Shown: positions 28,301 to 35,319, numbered from the stretch's first letter. The stretch is DNA of 64,000 nucleotides from Desulfofarcimen acetoxidans DSM 771 (GCF_000024205.1 NC_013216.1:2108001-2172000), one strand, 5' to 3'. Notes: a model not told the origin generated them from the letters alone. Numbers and translations are program-made.

Positions 28301-29566
28301 CCGAAAAGCTTGGATTTCAGCGGTTGTACAGGAATTAAGGAAATAGTTCAGAATGCTTTTAAAGACTGTTCCAATTTGACGGGCATCATCCTGCCGGAGA
28401 CGGTGGCAAGCCTGGGCAACAACAGCTTTTACAACTGCTCGGGGTTGACCGCAATGGTTATTCCCGAAGGAGTTACAAGTATTGGGGGCGGTTGTTTCAG
28501 AGGCTGCGGCGGCTTGTCTTCAATTACACTGCCGGCCGGCATAAAAAGCCTGGGAAACGGAGCGTTTAATTCCTGCATCGGCTTAACATCAGCCGATCTT
28601 TCAGCTGTAGACGGAAATGTTCTCAGCAGCAGTTTGTTTCAAGCTTGTACCGGAATTACAGATCTGAGCAATATAAAATTACCTCCCGGTATTGAACATT
28701 TGCCGGATAGTTTCTTTTATGGCTGCACTGGGATAACCGTTATCAAGCTGCCGGAGAGCATCAATAGTCTGGGAAACAGTGCTTTTAGCGGTACCGGTGT
28801 TATAGAAGCGGATCTGTCGGCTATAAACACATTAGGTTCGTCTTTGCTGCAGAATTGCCCGAACCTTAAAACAGTAAAGCTGGCCCAGGGAATAACCGGC
28901 CTGCCCGATAATTTCCTGAACGGCTGCACCGCGTTAAGCTCAATTGATCTGCCGGACAGCCTGACCAGTATTGGTTACAATTGTTTTCAAAATACGAAAT
29001 TAACCTATATTGCTGTTTCCGCTAATGTGACAAGCCTGGGGAACAACTGCTTCAACGGTGTGGGAACACTGGCCATTCTCAATTTGCGCGCTACAAACTT
29101 TACCTCAGTAAACAGCAATTGGAAAGTGCCTGCCGCTGCCTTTGTCCTCTTGCCGGGGGCGGATGCGCAGTTGTCTCCCGGATCCGGCAAAATCGAACCG
29201 GGTGCCGCTTTGACCATTAGTCATGGCATTCCGCCGGAAAAAACAATAGCCTGGTGCAGCAGCAATCCCGCCGTGGCCACTGTTGCCGGCGGTGTAGTAA
29301 CAGCGGTAGCTAAAGGCAGCGCCGTTATTGCCGCCAAAGCCGGTGACGACAGCTACAGCGGTGTTTGTACCGTGACAGTGGGAGAAGCCGTCGCCGGTAT
29401 TTGTGATTTGAACAGTGACGGAAGTGTAAATGTGCAGGACATGATTCTGGCCGGCCAGCATTTCGGCGAGAGCGGCACTCCTGGCTGGAGTGAGTTTGAC
29501 ATTAACCGGGACGGTATTGTGGATGTATTGGACATGATCCTGGTGGGCCAGCACTTTACAGTCTAA
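22388..29566 (+). CDS. Giant exported DUF4430 / LRR / BIG2 / dockerin protein
   Basis: About 2392 residues from TTG 22388, which has AAAGGAG six bases upstream and aligns with the ATG of the paralogue at 36021. Signal peptide 1-30 (IINILLVLLMLFTIVNPALAA). DUF4430 at 125-260 (SGWMVTLNDWFINAGANTF, VKDGDIIEW), cadherin-like domain 267-357, two helical repeats to 490, then the shared module 495-962. Three rounds of BspA-like leucine-rich block plus BIG2 domain follow (LRR at about 968-1258, 1450-1697, 1888-2252), the first two rounds also carrying a cadherin-like domain. A type I dockerin (DLNSDGSVNVQD, DINRDGIVDVLD) ends it. LRR-BIG2 arrays usually make stalks or adhesive surfaces. The DUF4430 near the N-terminus would sit at the tip of a cohesin-anchored protein. 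Controlled by riboswitch 5. Confidence 0.85.
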   Translation: MKILKKSKIINILLVLLMLFTIVNPALAAGLTINPDQPAYSGGENAAVAASVYDDGTNAAGGTDGSSAAESEDNREIAEDNESAGVTEPQNNSDQTVSNLVYPANDTEKQAASPAIVLNEVSPDLGTVKVRVMDNVQRLAGDMPNISPAYREPFGEILPWTEVKITGGLTIRGALEKALAAKGITAYGAESYLSGIGPVISEDGSRTVDKLSEFSSGNKSGWMVTLNDWFINAGANTFMVKDGDIIEWCYTCDLGADLGADFNNNDTALKALSADKGIFTPVFAPQVKEYTLTLPAETQIKVAPTAANRYNQVTIQSNNATYRSTDEIAVVDNQVISVTCGKNIYRITVVISNNDQSNANAVIDLIGALPAVDDIDLSDREQIEAIRTAYENLTDTQKALVANYSVLIEAESKIAQIDGDNKTAADHVIALITALPAVNAITLADKEQVAAARTAYNSLREEQKALVDNLDALTAAEAKIASLENTGGSVVQNYPDDFLLSALNLEMEKGERKELVVLDTPRVGLDDQAFNRDDLIFSVNNLSVAGAVYDDVVAVEKENSDGSKKGTRYYVKGLNEGVAQIKVTYPGYRGQDTVVAVNVKKLSAAGPELTTDIALTKYDILYFIGDSLDYTFNVSTDSDASVAASVYGQEYAAQAGKITVRLKDGYNPIVVTAGNAGGTTTKVFNIRAKKMAIQMENLTRTGSADMYEGDIIQISYSGLVTPVPKVSRIYNPAAVGVSHSCKMPRYSIVSGSFSQYDLATSNGIRMELTGAGEFMLTDGHIDENWFGDGLYSEAPVGTAPPVTGAGQTDHRFSVLPDIRLTVKENAEYNPQLFTVNLENTEGIWPGDEVKINIPDLDIQTLAANHPKADEEWMTQEIINSYTAFNTNIPGLNTVKSESVKIIEDLEKLKTVKFIVPKDTRPGIYNLTGGYVWVKYGPAWWTKQKNYFITEIPDISIEVKEGVPGAEHGTIVISNTALKNKLAMAAGKGSGYTGNLTRNDLEAITGAVDLSHTDISDQDMSLLQYLKGVSSIDLSGNTGITAATVRESTFDWTVPKSLNFSGCGGVTAITTAAFYECANLTAITLPEGIASIGDRAFYSCKALTSITLPDTVTALGSNSFSRCTGLTGIVLSKSLQSIGEESFQGCTALAGIVLPDPVTTLKQQTFYDCRGLASITLPKNLQSIGEKCFMNCGALENITLPDSVTTLGDFSLAFCRGLTGIELPKGIQKMGVGCFAGTSLAILDLRGTTFTNVDNNWQCPGYTIVLLGQAAQLSPLAGVLLPGGSTLTITHDIPQDKAVVWSSSNTSVAIVAGGVVSGVNPGKAYIGARADDNTYSGYCQVTVADAENVKLDELSLSGITLKENFDPAKYTYTAKITGEITSTAVTVKAAVEGLVLTVNNKQVADGTPSEPVPLQVGNNSIEIKVTSADGMIVKTYTITITMAAISVVDDGIVFGNPLLREKMAVAAGKESGYTGKLTLAELAAITGTVDLSNAGITNDDMAVMKYLTGVSVINLSGNTAITSSAFKKDYFDWKTPKSLDFSGCTGITGMNSQAFRNCANLTGIAMPETLTSISSYAFENCIKLTVVSIPRSVGSIGSNAFYGCVSLTDISLPDSLTKMDANCLSQTGLKEIPVLPSGVTALPGRCFYGCSKLTYAKVSGYVTQIGASCFDVCPALAILDLRATSFSSVDANWKVPSSTICLLPGSDAGLLPETSTIKLGEETLTISHSIPPDKTVIWGSSDTGVAVVANGVVTGVEPGDAIICAKTDDNSYSGICHVSIVDTDNAKLQSLSLSGIVLNEAFNPSRNFYTAETGCHLKETAVTALAAEAVSGITVNDLPAAEGIPSEPVALSLGDNIIRVKVTTPDGTVTKTYTVSITVKTVYEGDGFVAIDNRELKNRLALAAGKESGYSGNLTFADLAGITGSIDLSNAGVTDEYMTVMKYLKGVSLIKLSGNSAITAATAQASSFDWTVPKSLDFSGCTGIKEIVQNAFKDCSNLTGIILPETVASLGNNSFYNCSGLTAMVIPEGVTSIGGGCFRGCGGLSSITLPAGIKSLGNGAFNSCIGLTSADLSAVDGNVLSSSLFQACTGITDLSNIKLPPGIEHLPDSFFYGCTGITVIKLPESINSLGNSAFSGTGVIEADLSAINTLGSSLLQNCPNLKTVKLAQGITGLPDNFLNGCTALSSIDLPDSLTSIGYNCFQNTKLTYIAVSANVTSLGNNCFNGVGTLAILNLRATNFTSVNSNWKVPAAAFVLLPGADAQLSPGSGKIEPGAALTISHGIPPEKTIAWCSSNPAVATVAGGVVTAVAKGSAVIAAKAGDDSYSGVCTVTVGEAVAGICDLNSDGSVNVQDMILAGQHFGESGTPGWSEFDINRDGIVDVLDMILVGQHFTV

Positions 29567-29596
29567 AAGAAATGGGAAATAATGAAAGCTTGTAAT

Positions 29597-29675
29597 AATC
29601 CATGAGTTAGGAAACCTTCCAATTGATTCGTTGATTGCAGCGGAAGGGACAGGCATTCTCAGCCTGTCCCTTCCC
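29597..29675 (+). other. Riboswitch 3' remnant plus hairpin before the cohesin gene
   Basis: AATCCATGAGTTAGGAAACCTTCC (about 29596-29620) matches the riboswitch word ATCCATGAGTCAGGAGACCTGCC with three changes; the rest of the aptamer is missing. A strong 12-bp hairpin (GGAAGGGACAGG / CCTGTCCCTTCC, 29643-29674) follows but has no T-tract. The cohesin gene therefore seems to have lost its own switch and is probably transcribed from the preceding gene. Confidence 0.55.
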
Positions 29676-29704
29676 ATGACATGACTTAAGGAGGCACTGG
29701 CGGT

Positions 29705-31225
29705 ATGAATAATCTAAACATGCCAATATATAAAACCCCGCTGCGGTTTTTGCTCATCTTGGTCTTGGCGGCGGGATTTATCTTTAACTTTTATAACCCG
29801 CAAGAAGTAAAAGCCGGGGAATCCACCGGCAGCGCCACCACAGTGAGTATCGATCCGGCGACAAAGAATGTCAGCGCCGGCGATACTTTTACCCTGAATG
29901 TGCTTATCTCACCTGCCACAGCGATAGCCGGCGCTCAGTTCAATCTGAGCTATAATCCGGCGGTGCTGCAGGTTGACACGGTAACCGGGGGCGGATTGCT
30001 CAACCAGAACGGCAACACCTCCTTTTTCATGCCAGGCGTCATTGATAACACCGCCGGGTTGCTCAAAAACGTTGCCGGAGCCATCACCACCCCCGGCGGT
30101 GAAGTGAGCGAGGCGGGAGCCCTGGCTGCCGTATCCTTTAAGGCCAAGGCTTCCGGTACATCCGACCTCGTTTTGAGCAATGTCAAAGCCGGTAATAAGG
30201 AAGGCCAGGCCGTGCCGGTACAAATAACCGGCGGCAGCGTTGCCATACAAGGAGGAACAACAGGCGAACCGGTCAGTGGAGGAAGCGGCGGCGGAGGAGG
30301 CGGAAGCACTATTGTGACTCCCGGTGTCCAGACAGGTGATGCGGCAGGTATTACAGACAGCTCTGTTATACTGAACGGCAGCATTACCTCCAATGGCGGA
30401 TCGGCTATCAGCTCATACGGTTTTGCTTGGGGTACTGATCAAAACAATCCGGATAAACGAGTGACGGTGGGAACAGACAACCACAGCGGATCTTTCCAGA
30501 CAAGTCTCAGCGGACTGTCAGGCGGGACCACTTACTATTTTAAGGCCTATGCGGTTAACTCCAAAGGGACGAAACAGGGTGAAATAAAGCGGTTTACCAC
30601 TGCTGCTGAGTCCCAGCAACCTTCTGGAGATGATAAGTTACCGAATGTCATATCGGGCAATGCAAAGAGCTTTACTGATGTTGCCGGGAGCCACTGGGCA
30701 TATGACGCTATCTCCCAGTTAAGTGAGAGTGCCCTAATCAATGGCTATCCTGACGGCACCTTCCGGCCCGACAGGGAGATGAGCAGAGCGGAATTTGTCA
30801 CCGTCTTGGACAAGGCGCTGCAACTGCCGGATTATAAGCCGGTGGCTTCCTCCTTTGGAGATGTTTCGCTCTCCGATTGGTACGCCGGAGCGGTGGAAAC
30901 CGTTGTGCATGCCGGTATTATCAGCGGTTATGGGAATGGCAGCTTCGGACCAAACGATCCGGTTACCAGAGAACAGGCATCAGTCATTCTGATTAAAGCT
31001 TTGGGCAAAGACAGTGAGGCTGCAGCCAGGATGGGTGATTCCACCAAGTTTACCGATGATGCGGCCATTTCCTCCTGGGCACGGGGCTTTGTGGTGACGG
31101 CGGTAGAGCAAAACCTGCTTAAGGGATATCCTGACGGCACCTTCCGCCCGCAGCAAAATATGACTCGGGCGGAGATTTGCACCGTAGTTAAAAATCTGCT
31201 TGCCAGCCTAAAAGAAACAGATTAG
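29705..31225 (+). CDS. Cohesin-like, SLH-anchored surface scaffoldin
   Basis: 506 residues. Signal peptide 1-38 (FLLILVLAAGFIFNF). Residues 42-180 look like a cohesin: SAGDTFTLNVLISP, AQFNLSYNPAVLQVDTV, a GGLL turn, GALAAVSFKAKASG and a closing beta strand. A Gly-rich linker, a fibronectin-III-like domain (about 210-300) and three SLH repeats (about 317-500; FTDVAGSHWAYDAI, GYPDGTFRPDREMSRAEF) follow. SLH repeats bind pyruvylated wall polymer, so this protein should hold dockerin proteins on the cell surface, and six such proteins are encoded around it. With a single cohesin it can hold one partner at a time. The start has AAGGAGG upstream. The cohesin match is by pattern only. A decayed riboswitch lies upstream, so it is likely co-transcribed with the gene at 22388. 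Confidence 0.85.
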   Translation: MNNLNMPIYKTPLRFLLILVLAAGFIFNFYNPQEVKAGESTGSATTVSIDPATKNVSAGDTFTLNVLISPATAIAGAQFNLSYNPAVLQVDTVTGGGLLNQNGNTSFFMPGVIDNTAGLLKNVAGAITTPGGEVSEAGALAAVSFKAKASGTSDLVLSNVKAGNKEGQAVPVQITGGSVAIQGGTTGEPVSGGSGGGGGGSTIVTPGVQTGDAAGITDSSVILNGSITSNGGSAISSYGFAWGTDQNNPDKRVTVGTDNHSGSFQTSLSGLSGGTTYYFKAYAVNSKGTKQGEIKRFTTAAESQQPSGDDKLPNVISGNAKSFTDVAGSHWAYDAISQLSESALINGYPDGTFRPDREMSRAEFVTVLDKALQLPDYKPVASSFGDVSLSDWYAGAVETVVHAGIISGYGNGSFGPNDPVTREQASVILIKALGKDSEAAARMGDSTKFTDDAAISSWARGFVVTAVEQNLLKGYPDGTFRPQQNMTRAEICTVVKNLLASLKETD

Positions 31226-31254
31226 AAAAATTATTTAAATTTAAGAAATAATGA

Positions 31255-31283
31255 TGGACAAAGTTTGTAAACAGTGTTATAAT
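31255..31283 (+). promoter_or_regulatory. Promoter of riboswitch 6
   Basis: TGGACA, 17 bp, TATAAT; a close relative of the promoter at 4913. Confidence 0.7.
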
Positions 31284-31303
31284 ATAGCTAATTAAATAAT
31301 GTA

Positions 31304-31475
31304 GTTAATCAGGTGCCCCGGCCATGCCGGGGGTGAAAAGGGAACCGGGTGTAAGTCCCGGACGGTCCGGCCACTGTAAGTGGGGAGCGGTTTTCCAAAT
31401 GCCACTGGGTTTTTTGAATCTGGGAAGGCTGGAAATGCGCTGTGAGCCACAAGTCAGGAGACCTGCCTGGTTAAT
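31304..31475 (+). promoter_or_regulatory. Cobalamin riboswitch 6
   Basis: P1 TTAATCAGG (31305-31313) pairs with CCTGGTTAA (31466-31474). Core words GGGTGTAAGTCCCGGACGG, CGGCCACTGTAAGTGG, TGCCACTGGG and AAGTCAGGAGACCTGCC. No gene follows directly: after the terminator come a structured RNA and then a nitrilase-type gene behind two more terminators. Its present target is unclear. Confidence 0.94.
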
Positions 31476-31556
31476 CTAAGTGCCGCCTTCCGTGAAAAGG
31501 CCAGGGCTTTGTTTTAGTTCATTAATTTGAATTTTTAAAATGTTTTCATTTTAAAA

Positions 31557-31592
31557 AACCCCGGCTTCTTTACGAAGAAGTTGGGGTTTTTT
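31557..31592 (+). terminator. Intrinsic terminator of riboswitch 6
   Basis: AACCCCGGCTTCTT / AAGAAGTTGGGGTT stem followed by TTTTTT. Confidence 0.92.
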
Positions 31593-31621
31593 ATTAGGAA
31601 GTAAACTTATCTACTATGATT

Positions 31622-31801
31622 AGTAGATGCCCCTGAACCGGGCCAAGGCTGTGGCAGCACAGTGCTGTAGCTCATGAGAGAGTGTAAGTTCCTGCTTTGC
31701 CAGGGCAGTTCTCAATGAAATGAGAAACCTCTCGGGCAGAAGCCTCTCAGGCTTTCCCGGAGGAGGTTCGTATAGCTCCCCATTTTCCGTCTACTTTTTT
31801 T
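31622..31801 (+). ncRNA. Structured RNA candidate of unknown class
   Basis: About 175 bases closed by AGTAGA (31622-31627) and TCTACT (31790-31795) and followed by seven T. Inside are CAGCA-CAG-TGCTG, TTCTCA-ATGAAA-TGAGAA and a long arm AACCTC...CGGG...AGCC-TCTCA-GGCT...CCCG...GAGGTT. The 5' side has CCCCTGAACCGGGCCAAGG. A second TCTACT (31610-31615) just upstream can pair with the same AGTAGA, so two exclusive folds are possible. There is no open frame. The size and the terminator at the 3' end suit an abundant stand-alone RNA; raiA-type and 6S-type RNAs are candidates that I cannot confirm. Confidence 0.65.
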
Positions 31802-31818
31802 GTTAATTAACCTTTTGC

Positions 31819-31860
31819 CACATAGGAGTTGGTAATTGCTCCTATGTGGGTTTCTTTTTT
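31819..31860 (+). terminator. Intrinsic terminator
   Basis: CACATAGGAG / CTCCTATGTG stem then GGTTTCTTTTTT, 18 bases after the structured RNA. Confidence 0.85.
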
Positions 31861-31901
31861 GAGATAATTGCAACTATTAAGAAAAGCTGATTGAAAATCT
31901 G

Positions 31902-31953
31902 ACCATGAAGGTCTGTACCTTGTTGGAACAAGGCGGTCCTTCATGGTTTTTCT
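31902..31953 (+). terminator. Long terminator hairpin before the nitrilase gene
   Basis: ACCATGAAGG / CCTTCATGGT with an inner stem CCTTGTT / AACAAGG, then TTTTTCT. It ends about 40 bases before the next start and could serve as an attenuator. Confidence 0.8.
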
Positions 31954-31990
31954 ATAATTAAAACATATGTTAATGAAAGGACGGGTGTTT

Positions 31991-33703
31991 ATGGGGGGAA
32001 AATTCCAAGAAGAAAATGCAGACCAGGAAGTTAAATTTGCCTTAATCCATCCTGCTTTGGAATGGAAGAATAAAGAAAACAATATCCAAAAACTAATGAT
32101 TTTGAATGAGAAGGCCGCCAGTGAGGGTGCCAGGATAATTTTAAATACAGAAATGGCTGCAACAGGCTACTCCTTTGCCGGCAGTTCTGAGATTGCTCCA
32201 TTGACAGAAGTTATACCAGGTCCTACTACTGAGCGCTTTGGCAGCATTGCCCGGAAATATCATTGTTATATTTGTATCGGGCTGCCGGAAGTGGATCCAG
32301 GAGTAGGTAGTTTATATAATTCAGCAGCCCTGATTGGACCTGATGGTGAAGTGATCGGTAAGTACCGAAAGGTTTTTCCGGCTTTTAAAGAAAACCTTTG
32401 GGCCAGAAAAGGGAATCTTCCCATACTGGTGGCAGAAACTGAGTATGGTAAGTTGGGAGTGATCATTTGTGCCGATGCCTATTCCTATAAGCCGCCTAGG
32501 ATTGCAGCTTTAAAAGGCGCCAGATTGCTGCTCATATTGGCCAACTGGCCCCCTCACCACCATAACCCGCAGGATATCTGGCGTGCCCGGGCGGTTGAAA
32601 ATGGGATATATATACTGGTCTGTAATCGGACAGGAAAAGATAAGACTATGAACTATATTTTTGCCGAATCTTTCATTATTGACAATAAGGGAAAGATAAT
32701 AACAAGAATGCAATCGGCAGAGGATACCATTATTTATGGGACAGTGCCATTGGTAAAGGGAACCTTTATCTCGTCAGCAGATTTCATTCTTGGCCAGAGA
32801 CAGCCCGAATTGTATGGAAAAATATCTTTAGATACTTTTTCCCAGCCGGTCCCGGAGGCGCTTCTCAGTCTGCCCGAGCCTAAATTATTTGGTGTGGCGA
32901 CTGTGCAATTTCGCCCCGTCGCTGAAAAGGTGGAAGAGAACAGACAAAAGATGCTGGAATTGATTGACCGGGCAACAGCTGTTGCCGCCCAAAAGGGTAT
33001 AGAGCTTAACCTTATTCTTTTCCCTGAATTAGCTGCCACAGGAGCTATTTCAGATGCTCGCAAGATACAAGAACTTGCCGAAGAGATTCCGGGTGCCGGT
33101 ACAGCGGTGTTCACCGAGAAGGCCGGAGAGAACAATGTTTACATAGTGCTGGGGATAGTGGAAAAGCAAGGAGTGGACTATTTTAATACCGCTGTTTTAA
33201 TCGGAGCCGAGGGGATGCTGGGGAAATACAGAAAGGTGCATCTTACCTCACAGGATAAAACATGGGCCTGTGCGGGAAAAGAAGGTTTCCCTACTTTTGA
33301 TCTCCCTTTTGGCAGAGTGGCTATTTTAATCGGTTATGATCTGATTTTTCCTGAAAGTGTTGAATGCCTGGCCAAGTGGGGTACTGATCTGCTATGTGTT
33401 CCCTCTCTTTGGGGTGATGAGAAGAGCAAGTTCATCTGGGAAGCCAGAATAACAGAACAAATGCATCTTGCTATAGCTAACCAGTGGGGAGATTCCGGCG
33501 ATTATCAGTCCTTGGGAGAGAGCCTTATCTATAGTTATAGTTCTTATCCGGAAAAGAGGATAAGACGGAAATCTCCTGCCGCAGGGGACATGATTAATAT
33601 TTTAACGTTAAACTCAAAAAGTACCAGAGAAAAAAGGTTTTTGGAAAATATAGATTACGATATAATACTTGGAGTGACAAAAAGGGAAAAGATTAAGACG
33701 TAG
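31991..33703 (+). CDS. Tandem nitrilase-superfamily protein, second active site dead
   Basis: About 570 residues made of two carbon-nitrogen hydrolase domains. The first (about 10-255) has the full Glu-Lys-Cys set: NTEMAATG, KYRKVFPAFKE and VIICADAYS. The second (about 300-555) keeps Glu (FPELAATG) and Lys (KYRKVHL), but the Cys position reads LIGYDLIFPE, with Gly where family members have Cys. One half is therefore probably active and the other structural or substrate-binding. The family cleaves amides or nitriles in the cytoplasm; the substrate is unknown. ATG 31991 is chosen over 31967 because AAAGGA lies nine bases upstream. No signal peptide. Three terminators upstream separate it from riboswitch 6. 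Confidence 0.85.
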   Translation: MGGKFQEENADQEVKFALIHPALEWKNKENNIQKLMILNEKAASEGARIILNTEMAATGYSFAGSSEIAPLTEVIPGPTTERFGSIARKYHCYICIGLPEVDPGVGSLYNSAALIGPDGEVIGKYRKVFPAFKENLWARKGNLPILVAETEYGKLGVIICADAYSYKPPRIAALKGARLLLILANWPPHHHNPQDIWRARAVENGIYILVCNRTGKDKTMNYIFAESFIIDNKGKIITRMQSAEDTIIYGTVPLVKGTFISSADFILGQRQPELYGKISLDTFSQPVPEALLSLPEPKLFGVATVQFRPVAEKVEENRQKMLELIDRATAVAAQKGIELNLILFPELAATGAISDARKIQELAEEIPGAGTAVFTEKAGENNVYIVLGIVEKQGVDYFNTAVLIGAEGMLGKYRKVHLTSQDKTWACAGKEGFPTFDLPFGRVAILIGYDLIFPESVECLAKWGTDLLCVPSLWGDEKSKFIWEARITEQMHLAIANQWGDSGDYQSLGESLIYSYSSYPEKRIRRKSPAAGDMINILTLNSKSTREKRFLENIDYDIILGVTKREKIKT

Positions 33704-33864
33704 CTTTTGAACGAAAAATTTTAGACAGGTACTTTAATGATATTTTTAAGTTTTTCGCAAAAACTGTGATGGCGAAAGCGGGAAAGGTTTTGCCAAAAGA
33801 CTTTGCGATAAAAGATTTGGTCCCGGAAATTATGATCCAAGAGGGAGTGACTTTAATAAAATAA
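33697..33864 (+). other. Unrecognised open-frame remnant between genes
   Basis: The frame 33697-33864 reads FERKILDRYFNDIFKFF and onward to EIMIQEGVTLIK and looks protein-like. It has no proper start: only an ATG at 33769 without a ribosome site. It is probably the C-terminal end of a lost gene. Just after it, ATAGAAGAT / ATCTTCTAT (33877-33885, 33908-33916) can form a weak hairpin before the next gene. Confidence 0.3.
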
Positions 33865-33945
33865 GGAAATGGGGGGATAGAAGATTTAAATAATAATATA
33901 AAAACTTATCTTCTATTTGTTGTATGGGAGTGTGAATACGATTTT

Positions 33946-34701
33946 ATGTATACGGCTGAACTTATTTTTAAACTTGAACAAGGTAAGGATACTAAGAATG
34001 CTGAGGAAGCGATTGATGTGCTGCTAGGTGCTCTGCGAATGAATGGCCAGATTTTAGGCCGGGAGTTTCCGGTTGGACGGAAGGATGAAAATTATCGTGC
34101 CTATCTTCTTTTGCCTACAACTGATTCTTTAGATAAAAAATGTGCTAATAACTATGTTCGGGATGCCATTCACAAATTGGACGAGGTGGGACTCAACTAT
34201 TCCTCGGTATTAACCGGAAAAGAGCCCTATGCTGCATCTGCCTGTCGCTGTGGTGCATCAAAGAGCTTTATTCTCTATACGCACTATATCTCTCTTGAAT
34301 CTCCCCTTCGTTGTGGATGTTGTTTTGGGATTATTCCACTTTATCGACTCCATCCTACTTCTAACGGTGAATACGTTGATATCCTTACTTGGCAAAGTGA
34401 TTACCAAGCATGTGATACTCTTCAGATGAACTCCGCTACAGGAGAGCGTTTTGCTCTCCATCAGATTAGCAGGTTCGATAGTAGTTTATCACAAAGAGGT
34501 ATTGAAATTTGCAATAATATTACTTCATTAACAGGGATTCCTACTTACTACTACTTGTATCGGGCTATAAGGCGTGGAAAGAAATCCGAGCAAAAAAGAA
34601 AATGTCCATCATGTACTGATGATTGGTTTCTCAAAGAACCGCTTCACCAATTGTTTGATTTCCGCTGTGACCGTTGCAGGCTGTTATCAAATTTTGCATA
34701 A
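33946..34701 (+). CDS. DUF2310-like Zn-ribbon protein
   Basis: 251 residues, cytoplasmic. It resembles the DUF2310 family: an N-terminal domain, a central metal-binding pair of motifs (CRCG at about 97 and CGCC at about 124) and a C-terminal Cys cluster (CPSC, CDRC) that looks like a second zinc site. The family is described as possibly nucleic-acid-binding; its function is not settled. It sits directly before an Rhs toxin remnant, so an orphan immunity protein is a possible role. The ribosome site is poor (GGGAG 15 bases upstream). Codon use and AT content are like the neighbours. Confidence 0.6.
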   Translation: MYTAELIFKLEQGKDTKNAEEAIDVLLGALRMNGQILGREFPVGRKDENYRAYLLLPTTDSLDKKCANNYVRDAIHKLDEVGLNYSSVLTGKEPYAASACRCGASKSFILYTHYISLESPLRCGCCFGIIPLYRLHPTSNGEYVDILTWQSDYQACDTLQMNSATGERFALHQISRFDSSLSQRGIEICNNITSLTGIPTYYYLYRAIRRGKKSEQKRKCPSCTDDWFLKEPLHQLFDFRCDRCRLLSNFA

Positions 34702-34744
34702 AATAGTTGTTGACAATTAAATAGCGGTATCCGGTATTTAAGTT

Positions 34745-34965
34745 TTAAGTTATACTTATGACGAGTGGGGAAATATACTTTCCAAGCAGGAACAGGTGTC
34801 AAATCCGTTGAAATATGCAGGGGGGTATTATATGACGAAAGCGGGTTGTATTGTCCTTAACGTATTTATTGCTGATGATGGCAATCCGGGAGACGTGCGC
34901 AATAAGGATTGCGGTAAAAAGCACAACCTATACATTCAGAGGGGGAGCGGAAATGATTCGTAAGC
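34745..34965 (+). pseudogene. Rhs/YD-repeat protein remnant
   Basis: One frame reads SYTYDEWGNILSKQEQVSNP, then LKYAGGYYMTKAG, the end of an Rhs core (YDxxGNIxSK...NPxxYAGxYYD). After that the frame degrades; a shifted frame resembles the LYYLNARYY-type hyperconserved segment. Upstream Rhs repeats and the downstream toxin tip are absent. Confidence 0.75.
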
Positions 34966-35201
34966 AGACATATATTAAATCTCACCAAGAGGTGCTTTTA
35001 AAAAATAAAGCCAAGGCATTAGGATTGACGGAAGCAGAATTGATTCGGTGTGCTATTGATGAGCATCTAAAAACCAAATTTGCAATTCATAAAGATACTT
35101 CGGCCTGGGAGACTGAAAAACAATTTATTATAAGCAGAATGAAAGAGGAAAATTATTCGTTACAACGAGGTTGGCGGCGGGAGGAACTCTATGGACTCTA
35201 G
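34953..35201 (+). CDS. Antitoxin-like ribbon-helix-helix protein
   Basis: 82 residues from ATG 34953, with GGGGGAGCGG just upstream. RKQTYIKSHQEVLLKNKAKALGLTEAELIRCAIDEHL is a ribbon-helix-helix DNA-binding pattern (beta strand, two helices). The C-terminal tail WETEKQFIISRMKEE is typical of the toxin-binding part. The stop overlaps the ATG of a PIN toxin start at 35191 by 11 bases, the usual operon layout of such pairs. The toxin is truncated. A longer frame from 34851 belongs to the Rhs remnant. Confidence 0.7.
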   Translation: MIRKQTYIKSHQEVLLKNKAKALGLTEAELIRCAIDEHLKTKFAIHKDTSAWETEKQFIISRMKEENYSLQRGWRREELYGL

Positions 35202-35292
35202 AGTGTTTGTAGATACTAACGTTTTGGTTCACAAATCCTTTTGACGGGGATTTTAAAGTAACTCAAATCAAACTGTAAAAAGAAAAATATGT
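35191..35292 (+). pseudogene. Truncated PIN-domain toxin
   Basis: ATG 35191 reads MDSRVFVDTNVLVHKSF and stops at 35244. VFVDTNVLV is the first strand of a PIN (VapC-type) ribonuclease with its first metal-binding Asp. In the next frame the following bases read TNPFDGDFKVTQIKL then stop, which may be the end of the same gene after an internal deletion. Confidence 0.6.
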
Positions 35293-35319
35293 GCAATATC
35301 CTACGTAAATGGGCTATTA

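Noticed and set aside
279-31225. A plant-fibre-degrading cellulosome
   Set aside because: Cohesin and dockerins are present but no glycoside hydrolase, esterase, lyase or carbohydrate-binding module was recognised, and all control elements are cobalamin riboswitches.
31622-31801. Naming the structured RNA as raiA or 6S RNA
   Set aside because: Size and terminator fit, but I could not match the conserved bases of either family with confidence from sequence alone.
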